This document shows positions 55,984-64,000 of a stretch of DNA of 64,000 nt, in pieces. Source of the DNA: Emmonsiellopsis sp. PD_33. Its lineage: Eukaryota > Ascomycota > Eurotiomycetes > Onygenales > Ajellomycetaceae. The stretch's first letter is position 1. Each line of letters opens with the position of its first letter. The position numbers and the translations under genes were made by a program. The notes under the pieces were generated by a model. That model was not told where the DNA came from, did not search any database, and was given only the letters and a program-made list of their open reading frames with translations. The stretch is from positions 55,614 through 119,613 of the forward strand of contig JANTQF010000089.1 of assembly GCA_032988165.1 (NCBI GenBank). Reading direction: 5' to 3'.

Positions 55984-57284
55984 ATGATACCCACAGCAAG
56001 ATGCTTCGCCCAAGGGCCGGCGGGCTTCTTCAAGAAGAGCGCCGATGAGCTGGCGAGGTATACGAAGATGGGTATGTTTGCTGTCTAGCACCTAACCCAA
56101 CATATATACATATATACCCATCCGTCCAAATATCCCTATCCTACCCTAAATCCAAATCCCAAACCGCAAACTAACCCCCTCCCTTTCCTCCCAATAGCAT
56201 GGAACCTCGAGACCCTCTCCGTCCCGCACAAGCCCTACCACCTCCTAGACTTCGAAGACCCTAGCACCGTAACCGCCTGCAAAACGATGGCCGACCGCGC
56301 CGTCGGCGGCTTCAGCACCGCAGACCTCGACTACGTCCCCGCCGATCCCAGCACACACTCCCCCGCACACGCCCGCTTTCATGGATCGATATCGACCAAG
56401 TTGCCTGCGAATTGGAAGGTGCAGAGGACCGGTACGCTTACACCCAAACCTAGCATATATATCGAGTTAGGATGGGATAGGATAGGATAGGATAGGATAG
56501 GATGGTAACTAACGTACATACCTGTGTAAAAATTACAGGCTACGCCGCCTTCCGCTCGCAAGACCGGGGCTACTGGCTCTTCGGCCGCCTATACTGGGAC
56601 GTCGATCCCTACGCCTACCTCGCGCTCCGCGTCAAGTCCGACGGCCGCAGATACAAAGTCAACATCCAGACGGACTCGATCGTCGAGTCGGACATCCACC
56701 AGCACCGCCTGTTCACGAAACACCATCGCATCCCGCGCGACAGGCGGGTGGCGGTGGAGGAGCAGTTCGCGTCCTCGGTGGAGAATGTTGGCGTGGATGA
56801 TGGGGAGGGGAGGGTGGGTGATGGGCGGGTGCCGAGGGCGTTGGCGGACTTTGCGCCTGAGGAGGGGGAGGGGGAGAAGGGGGAGGTGTTTAGCCATACG
56901 ACGCGGGAGTCGTCGAATCCGGATAGTACGGGCTGGGAGACGATTTTGATTCCGTGGAACTCGTTTGTGCGGACGAATTTGGGAGTTGCGGTGGAGCCGC
57001 AGACGTCGCTGATTCGGCAGCGGATTAAGTCTATTGGGATTGGGTTGACGGATCGGGTGGAGGGCCCGTATGATTTGCGGATTCATCGGATGTGGGCGAC
57101 TAATGGGCTTAGTGAGGAGGAGATGGAGGAGGAGAGGAGGATTTGTGGGGTTGATGCGGGGAGGGTGGCTGGGAGGGAGACCGGGGTGTTGGAGGAGGAG
57201 CCGTTGGTTGTTGAGGAGGAGGAGGGCGGGTTGGAGAGGTTTCGGAATGTGGGGAAGAAGGAGGGGAAGGGGAAGGGGGAGTAA
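55984..57284 (+). CDS. CIA30: complex I intermediate-associated protein 30 (NDUFAF1)
   Basis: Exons 55984-56071, 56198-56431 and 56539-57284 give 355 residues. The CIA30 domain is clear: LETLSVPHKPYHLLDFEDPS (domain start), DRAVGGFSTADLDY, then GYAAFRSQDRGYWLFGRLYW, DVDPYAYLALRVKSDGRRYK, VNIQTDSI and, near the end, WETILIPWNSFVRTNLG and IKSIGIGLTDRVEGPYDLRI. Cia30/NDUFAF1 is a mitochondrial assembly chaperone of the complex I membrane arm. A Gly/Glu-rich insert (about residues 195-225) and an acidic C-terminal tail are low complexity. Codon use changes from C-ending to G-ending near 56740. Confidence 0.92.
56474..56504 (+). repeat. GGATA pentanucleotide microsatellite in CIA30 intron 2
   Basis: About six consecutive GGATA units inside the intron 56432-56538. 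They sit between the donor and the acceptor and do not touch splice signals. A likely length-polymorphic marker. Confidence 0.85.
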
Positions 57285-57580
57285 GGGGGTTCGTATTTGT
57301 AAATGTCTTTTTATGGCGTGGGGATTTGGATTCAGGGTTTATGAATTTGGCATATTGTATGTGCGTGTATTATCTAGGGTCGTCTGGGCGTTTGCTGCAT
57401 AACCATTCCTGTATATAAATTGATCTCCCAACCTGCTCGAATATACAATATAAATGTCTATATACCACCTCCCGTTTTCCACCTTTTTGTACCCTTTACC
57501 CTCCCAAATGCTAAACTAAATATACAAACCCGATGAAAATACCCATACCCCCCCCTCCACTCACATATGTCCATCCCCCC

Positions 57581-58632
57581 CTAAAAATCCGCCTTCTCCC
57601 CCGTAACCTTCTCAAAAGCCTCCCGATACTTCTCCCCCGTCCTCCTCACCACCTCCTCATCCATCCTCACGCCTTCCTTCCCCTTCACCCCCTTCGCTAC
57701 CAACCAGTCCCGCAAAAACTGCTTATCAAAGCTCTCCTGCCCCTTGCCAACCTCGTACTTCTCAGCCGACCAGAACCGCGACGAATCGGGCGTCAGCACC
57801 TCATCGACCAGCACCACCTCGTCCGTCTCCTCGTCCAGGCCGAACTCGAACTTTGTATCCGCGATGATGAGCCCGCGCGCAAGGGCGTGGGCGTGGGCGG
57901 TTGTGTAGAGTTTTAGAGCTAGGGAGGAGATTATGGGGGCGTATTTGGCGCCGACGAGGGCGGTTGCTGGAGATATTTTAACAAAATAGGGTCAGCGTTG
58001 GTCTATCTTAACGCCAAAAGTTAGATTTCGAGGGGGGGGATATATTACCCTGATCCGGATGAATATTCTCATCATGTTTCCCCTGCTCCGCCTTGGTGCT
58101 GGGCGTGTAAATCGGCCCATTGGGAAACTTTTCACTCTCCTTCAGCCCGGCCGCAATGGGGATCCCGTGCACGGTTCCGGATTTCTGATACTCGTTCCAG
58201 GCGGAGCCGGTGATGTAGCCGCGCACGATGGCTTCGATGGGGAATACTTTTAGCTTGCGCACTTGCATTGATCTGTTCTGCAGGGATGGGCGGAGAGGGG
58301 CGGGGATGGAGGCGGGCAGGTCGAGGGTTAGGAAGTGCGTGCGCAAGCTGGGGATGGCGGCGGTGAGGATCTTGAACCAGTGGGTTGTGAGGAGGGTGAG
58401 GAGGGTGCCTTTGTGGGGGATTGGCTGGGGATTGGGTTGTTAGCTGGGATATGGGATTGGGATTGGGATTGGGATTGCGTACGTTTTCCATGATCACGTC
58501 GTAGGCGGAGATGCGGTCTGTGGCTACGAAGAGGAGGGTGTTGGGGTCGACCTCGTACAGGTCGCGCACCTTGCCGCGGGCGACAAGCGGGAGGATGTCC
58601 TGCAGGTTGCTGGAGACAATGGGTTCGGCCAT
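57581..58632 (-). CDS. ADE1: SAICAR synthase (phosphoribosylaminoimidazole-succinocarboxamide synthase)
   Basis: Exons 58632-58483, 58424-58049 and 57966-57581 give 303 residues. The protein shows LPLVARGKVRDLYEVD (ATP-binding start of the family), LFVATDRISAYDVIMEN, the signature FPIEAIVRGYITGSAWNEYQ, then NGPIYTPSTKAEQGKHDENI and the late motif IIADTKFEFGLDEE. The enzyme joins aspartate to CAIR using ATP in cytosolic purine synthesis. The length matches yeast Ade1. Intron 1 contains four tandem ATTGGG units (58451-58476, plus-strand sense). The gene is convergent with CIA30 and divergent from APC5. Confidence 0.95.
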
Positions 58633-59080
58633 GGCTGCTGAGGGATAGGGGAATTGGAATTGGACTTGGACTTGGAGGGTTGGAGATGTGTAGTAATAAA
58701 TATTTTGATATCCAAGATAAATATCTCTGGCGGGGTTGACGATGACTCGTTGGCGGGGAGGGACGAGTGGGGCCAGGGCTTGGCATCGGAAGCTTGGAGA
58801 TCGGACATCGAACATCAGAGATCAGAGATCAGAGAATAACATCAACAACAACATAGAACACGACGGATGAACAGTGCAGTGCCAGCCAGCTGATGCGGTG
58901 GTTGAGTGTCTTGTTGTATAGACTGGCAGCTGTGCATAACCATCCATACATCCAATTGCTGTCTATGGTCCCATCACCAGCTAGCTGTCCTTGAGCTAAC
59001 CTCCACCATGTCCAACCTCCCCTGTTGACCCCCTATACTACCTATACCCCTATTCCCACACTCCATAACAAAAAGACATC
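58633..59080. promoter_or_regulatory. divergent ADE1/APC5 promoter
   Basis: This 448 bp lies between two divergent starts. It shows a short tandem ATCAGAG/GATCAGA run near 58812-58835 and CAGCTG-type E-boxes near 58888-58935. No further motif is claimed. Confidence 0.5.
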
Positions 59081-61806
59081 ATGACCCGCTATCTCACCCC
59101 TTCAAAAATCACCCTCCTAGCCCTGGTCACCGTCTACACCGACGGCGCCATCCCCAACTCCGCCATCGTCCCTATCCTGTCCTTCCTAGTCTCCCACCTC
59201 CTCCCCCTCCCCCCGCATTCCAAAACCACAAATACCCCCAAACACCCCCAAGACACAACTCACACCATCCCCCTCGCCTCCTTCGAAGCCGCTACTGCCC
59301 CCCACCCCTCCTCCATCCCCGGCCGCACCGTCTGGGACCTCCTCCTAAAGAAGCTATGGCACCTCGACTGCTCCGACGCCCTAGATGAATTCTTCTCCTC
59401 TCTCTCATCCCTGCTCTCCAAGACGCGTGAGGAGCAAATACACGACCGCAACAATGGCATCGCCCCCGAATCAACAGACGGGAGGATGCTGTTGACCCGC
59501 TCCTCACCGCTAGGCGCATTTGTCCGCCGCGCCCAGCTGGAATATACACGCCTGCAGTTCCATGATGCCGTGGCGTTGTGGAAGGGGTTTATTGTGTACC
59601 GCCTGCCGACGTATCAGGGGTGGGCGCGGAGGAATGCCGGTGATGGACGCGCCATGGTTGATGGGAATTTGGCCGAGTTGGGAGTTGATGTTGGGAGCGC
59701 GTTGGGGAGGGTGGTTTATGGGGGATTGGGGTTGGGGATGGAAGAGGAGGGGGCTGAGGAGGGGAGGGTGGGGATTAGTACGAAGGATTTGGAGAGGTTG
59801 TTGGAGTTTCAGGTTGGGGAGATGCAGGGTATGTTTTTGCTCTTTTGATAATTTTTTTATTAGGGATTGGTTTGCTGATATCGATAATAGGTATGGGGTG
59901 TCGAATTACGGAGGATATGAGATCATGTCTACAGCGGATGATAGAGTCTGGTGTGGCTGTTCCAAGCTTGTCGCATTATATCAAGTACCTGTCTACCACT
60001 TCCAACTTATCAGGGCGTATCTAACAACGTACCCAGATTCCTTGACTCCTGGAAAGCAGGCGACTACCCCTCCTCCTTCGACCATCTGCACCGCTACTTC
60101 GACTACACCATGCAAAGCCGAGATCGAACTTTTTACCAATACGCCCTCCTCAACCTAGCTATCCTCCAAGCTGACTTTGGCTGCCACGGCGAAGCCGTGT
60201 CTGCAATGCAAGAAGCCATCTCCATCGCCCGCGAGACGCACGATATGAACTGTCTCAATTTCTGCATGAGCTGGCTGTACCATTTTGGCAAGGCGTTTCC
60301 AGACGAGATGAAGGAGGTGCAGAATACGGGGATGCTAGGGAGTGAGAAGGAAGCGTTGGCGTTTCTGCAGGCCAAGGCCAGGGAAACGGAGATGTGGAGT
60401 TTGCTGGGGACTTCGTTGTTGAGCGAGGCGAAGCTGGAGTTGCAGAATGTGTGTCTCGCGTTTCTTTTTCTCCCTCAATACTTGTGGGTAATGCATTATG
60501 TTTCGGCTAACTTTTCGTGCTGTAGGGTGAGAGCGTGGCGTCGGCGTTTGAGCATATCGTCAAAGCCTCGTTTCTCAACGTGACTAAACACATGCCTAAT
60601 TCAGTTGGCCCCCAGCTTATGCTGCAAGGGTCAGCATTTGTTAGAATAGGTATGGCCCCTTTGCCTCTTGGCCTCGTTTCGAATATGATAGACTAGCTAA
60701 CTGGGATACTAGGGGTTGCGCATCTTGCATGGACTAATTGTGAAATATTTCGGGAGTGTTATTCAAAACACGCGCCGTTGGAGGATAATCTCCGGGTGAA
60801 CTGTAGGAGCAGTTTACTGGTAAGCAGTACACCTTCCCGGGGTCAACGAGTTACGTGCTGACGGCTGGAAGCTGGCGTCAAAGGGCAACTATGACCTGTC
60901 AATGGCCCGATTGAGTGAGGTATCTTCCGACTCGCTCCGGATCCTGAAGAACCAGCAGCAGTGGACGTTCTTTTGCGGGCTATTGAAACTGCAAAGGCTG
61001 TTACACAGGTGTGCTCCCTCTTAATCAAAGCATCTTATAGGGCCGCTAAATGCCGACTGACGTTTGAAAGGGACGATAAACTCGCCGCAGAGCACCTGAT
61101 ACCCCAGCTCCATGCATGCGCGCCACCTGACACAGAACTCGCCACGACGCTGTCTCTCCTAGAGATCGATTTCCTAATGCGCAAGGGCGACTACCCTGCA
61201 GCCCTAAAAATAGTTGAGCAGAATGCACAATCTACACGCCAGGAAAACTTCGATATTGCCACGCAGGTCAAACTGCTGGTCGCCAAGGCACGAATCTTCG
61301 AGCAAACCCAGCAACCTGAAAGAGGGTTCTCCGTGGCCATGCGAGCGGCCAGCATCGCCCATCGCTCCCGATACCTACCTGGACTATGGGAAGCGGTAGG
61401 GGCGCTGGCAGCCATCCTGATGGTCTTTCAAGAATTTGACGCCGCTCTTGAGATTGTCGAGAGCATCGTGCCGCAAGTGCTGGAATGCGAAGATGCATAC
61501 CTCGCTGCACGAACGTACTCGTTGCTGGTGGATGCTAATATGGGGCTAGCGGGACAAGCCCAGAAACAAGCCCAGAAGCAGCAGCAGAGAGACAAGGTAC
61601 GGCAGAAGGAACATATGGCGCGGGCAGTGGAGCTTCTAGACTGCGCGTTTGCGGAGTTCTCGAAGGTGGAGGATGTGCGGGGGCAGTGTGAGATGATGGC
61701 GAAGAAGGCGACGGTGATGCAGCTTAGTGGGGACTTGGTGCTGGCGAATGACTATGCGGCCAAGTATTTGGATTTGAAGAGGCAGGCGGCGGCAGAGGAG
61801 AGGTAG
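59081..61806 (+). CDS. APC5: anaphase-promoting complex subunit 5, with apparent frameshift
   Basis: Exons 59081-59828, 59891-60448, 60526-60649, 60713-60819, 60872-61008 and 61071-61806, about 800 residues. The N-terminal part begins MTRYLTPSKITLLALVTVYT. The middle includes NVPRFLDSWKAGDYPSSFDH and LHRYFDYTM, the conserved Apc5 TPR-like core, and the C-terminal half is TPR-rich (LIPQLHACAPPDTELATTLS; RDRTFYQYALLNLAILQADF). Apc5 is a scaffold subunit of the APC/C ubiquitin ligase in the nucleus. Exon 2 reads in one frame to a TAA at 60022-60024 and then continues in the +1 frame from about 60023, so one base is in excess (or two are missing). The rest is intact, which suggests a sequence error or a very recent mutation. 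Confidence 0.88.
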
Positions 61807-62312
61807 GTAGATGGGATACACATGGATGGGCAGGGAGTGTTACGCAGGACTGTGGGATAGTTGAGCCGTGAGGGGTTACGCAGCATAGATACTAGATAGG
61901 GGGCGGGCGGTTGCATGTAGTATGTATGAATAGCAGGCGAGCACGGAGAGGGTGGCACAGAGACATGGGCGCTTCCCGATGTGCCTACGATTATCGATCC
62001 ATCATCCACCTATTCCCATAATGAAGTTATTCCCATAGAACGAGAAGCAAATAAGGAGAACCCGCCACCCTGTGAGGTACCTGCCAAGGCTGCTGAGTCA
62101 GCGCTGAGTCAGCCCGCCCCTCCCGGCGCCCATAAATGGGATTTCTGCGTCTGCCCAACTCTCCATCACCAACATCTCGCTATCCTCAACCACCAGCTTC
62201 AATCTCCGCTCTCCAGCTCCTCTACCGCTGCCTTCCCGAGACTTAGCTTCTCCCCTCAGCTATCACTATCCCCAGACCCCTTTTTAAGTCCGTCGCGACA
62301 AACAACGGGTTT
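61807..62312. promoter_or_regulatory. eIF1 (SUI1) promoter and leader
   Basis: These 506 bp precede the eIF1 start. The right half is pyrimidine-rich (62150-62280), typical of highly expressed fungal genes. Two Gcn4/CpcA-type TGAGTCA heptamers lie at 62094-62100 and 62105-62111. Confidence 0.6.
62094..62111 (+). promoter_or_regulatory. paired TGAGTCA (Gcn4/CpcA-type) sites
   Basis: Two perfect TGAGTCA heptamers (reverse complement of the TGACTCA GCRE core) start 11 bp apart, about one helix turn, some 200 bp upstream of the eIF1 start codon. The family of bZIP regulators binding this core includes Gcn4/CPC1/CpcA. Binding here is inferred. Confidence 0.6.
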
Positions 62313-63196
62313 ATGTCAATCGAAAACCTCAAGACCTTCGGTAAGTCCAACTCGCCACCTCTGCTGTTTCTGCCCAACCAGACCCCATCAACCACGCTGC
62401 ATGCCAGCATCGCCCACACATCACAGACGCGCAGAGCCTGTCGATACCACATCGAGGACTTCTCTCTGCTGCTCCTGTGCTGTGCTGGGACTGCTGGGCC
62501 GTCAGTGTGGCTGGAGGGCAGCTCTGGCAAATAGCGGGGTAGTCGCTAGTCACGGACGCTCTTGAGCCTCATCATCGATAACCCTCGCTGACCACGTGCC
62601 TTGTTGCATACATGTATAGACCCCTTCGCCGAAGCTGACGAAGACACCGGCGACACAAAACAATCCCAAAATTATATCCATATACGGATCCAACGTACGT
62701 TGCTGTCTCTTGCCACCTTTGTCGTGTTGTGTGTGCGCTTCCTGGTTCGATGAGCCGCCACGCGGCCATGACCCAGCACAATACCCTTGTCTGCACCCCT
62801 GGACAAGTCGTGCTAACAGCTTATCTCTGCAGAGCGCAATGGTCGTAAGACTTTGACAACTGTTCAAGGTCTCCCTAAAAAGTTCGACCAGAAGAAGATC
62901 CTCAAGGTCATCAAGAAGAAATTCGGTATGTTGCCACCCTCTCCACCCCGGCTTGTCGCCAGGCTTAATGCTAATAATTTTATAGCCTGCAATGGCACCA
63001 TCGTCAATGATTCCGAGATGGGCGAGGTGATTCAGCTCCAGGGCGATCAGCGCAAGGATGTCCAAGAATTTTTGGTTGATAAGAAGGAAGGGCTCGAACT
63101 CGACGCCAAGACCATAAAGGTATACATACATCTCCCCCGCCATACTATATACCTGAAATCCATATCTAACACCCCGCCTAGGTCCATGGGTTCTAA
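62313..63196 (+). CDS. SUI1: translation initiation factor eIF1 (SUI1)
   Basis: Five exons, 62313-62340, 62620-62694, 62833-62925, 62986-63119 and 63182-63196, give 114 residues. It starts MSIENLKTFDPFAEADED and contains the SUI1 core IHIRIQQRNGRKTLTTVQGL, KKFDQKKILKVIKKKFACNG, TIVNDSEMGEVIQLQGDQRK and ends IKVHGF. eIF1 binds near the P site of the 40S subunit and enforces AUG stringency. The start context reads ttATGTC with T at -3, which is poor and in keeping with the known eIF1 autoregulation through a weak start; whether this holds here is inference. Intron 1 (279 nt) is long for this window. The final exon has only four sense codons and the stop. Confidence 0.95.
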
Positions 63197-64000
63197 GTCA
63201 GCCGTCACGCCCGTTCCGTTCTCGCCTTCCCAGTCCACTCTAGAGGATCGATAGAAGTCATATCGTTGATCGCCTTTGCCCACCGACTAGAGTAGGTCCG
63301 TTCTCCTGCACCCTGCAGGAGAATGGCCGATCTTATCTGGTACGATTTACGAAAATATGCTTCTTGCCCGTTTATTATTACTTCAAACGTTTGTCCTGCT
63401 TCTTGAGTGGGCTGAAATATATGGAAGATCATCGTCGGTTTCACAACCCCCACCCGCGGCGCTGTGATTCTGGACCGATGTATGTTGCCACACGGGAGGG
63501 GGAAGCTCTTTCCCGCCTCTCATTTGACAGACGGGATGATTACGGGACGCGGCGTTGATTAGATACCCACTTTGATATGCAGAGATTATTCTTTGTTTTT
63601 TACTTCGGTTGTTTGTCCTGCTTTTTTTTCCTTTCCTTTTTGAGGTTAGAATCTGTGGAATGGATAAGGTGATTGAATGGTAGAGCGGGAACATGGGGTA
63701 TGGGACATGGACATGCTTTTTGTTTTGTTATGGAACGATTTGCGTGGGTCTTACTTATGCTTTGTTCCTCGTTCCTGTTTTTCCTCATTTCTCGGCTCTG
63801 TTGGTTCTTTTTCCTTGCCCTTTTTTAGTTTTTTATCTTTAATTAAATCCGGAGGAATTGAATTGAACGGGCCTGCCCAACATCTGACAGTTTTAGGTCA
63901 GTGATATGCTTGTTCATGTCAATCGTACAGTCAAGGGAGTCAAGGAAGTATGGCAGAAGGTTTCTTGATGTCGTCGATCGGCAGCGGTTCTGATAATGCA
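63197..64000. other. 3' flank of eIF1, no gene seen
   Basis: This 804 bp to the right edge is AT/T-rich with several T6-T9 runs near 63590-63850. It should contain the eIF1 3' UTR. Short frames are featureless. Confidence 0.45.

Noticed and set aside
60017..60036. 20-nt intron-like piece (GTATCTAAC...CCCAG) that might explain the APC5 frameshift
   Set aside because: Far below the minimum intron length and removing it leads into the wrong frame.
1..64000. tRNA, rRNA, CRISPR arrays, transposon open frames
   Set aside because: Looked for T-loop-like GGTTCGAATCC sequences, repeat-spacer patterns and transposase or reverse transcriptase motifs; none was found by eye.

Overview
The window is nuclear DNA of a filamentous ascomycete, most likely an Onygenales-type Eurotiomycete. 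The support is short spliceosomal introns (about 45-190 nt, mostly GT-AG) in most genes, fungal gene families throughout, and a MAT1-1 mating-type locus flanked by SLA2 on one side and APN2/COX13 on the other, with a MAT1-1-4-type companion gene. The genus cannot be decided from the sequence alone. All exon structures were worked out by hand from reading frames and splice signals. No RNA evidence or database search was available.

Left part (1-24 kb): the C-terminal two thirds of the CCR4-NOT deadenylase CAF1/POP2 (cut by the window edge); a tiny complex I subunit (NDUFB3/B12); a WD40 ribosome-assembly factor (SQT1-like); then an accessory block. The accessory block holds a Zn2Cys6 transcription factor, an AidB-type acyl-CoA dehydrogenase and an acetoacetyl-CoA synthetase. 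The last two are divergently transcribed and both end in peroxisomal targeting-like tripeptides. Next come a decayed allantoate-permease-type MFS transporter ending in a long G tract, a LaeA-like methyltransferase and a secreted cytidine/nucleoside-deaminase-like protein. NVJ2 (SMP-domain lipid transfer at ER contacts) closes this part.

Middle (25-41 kb): SLA2, a 3.4 kb gene-poor stretch, MAT1-1-1 (alpha-box), MAT1-1-4-type gene, APN2 and COX13. This is the classical mating-type neighbourhood of Pezizomycotina. Both MAT genes carry a 51-nt, stop-free intron. An Asterix/WDR83OS-like ER membrane protein made of seven small exons follows.

Right part (43-64 kb): an MNN1-type alpha-1,3-mannosyltransferase, a 2.5 kb gene-poor gap, a small Cys-rich/coiled gene broken by an in-frame TGA, MED12/SRB8 (Mediator kinase module), a CIA30/NDUFAF1 complex I assembly factor, ADE1 (SAICAR synthase), APC5 (anaphase-promoting complex; one apparent frameshift) and the initiation factor eIF1 (SUI1), which has two Gcn4-type sites upstream.

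No rRNA or tRNA gene, CRISPR array, intact transposon or viral element was recognised. The most rewarding points are the MAT locus details, the pair of potentially peroxisomal enzymes, the broken genes (MFS, Cys-rich, APC5) and the secreted deaminase.
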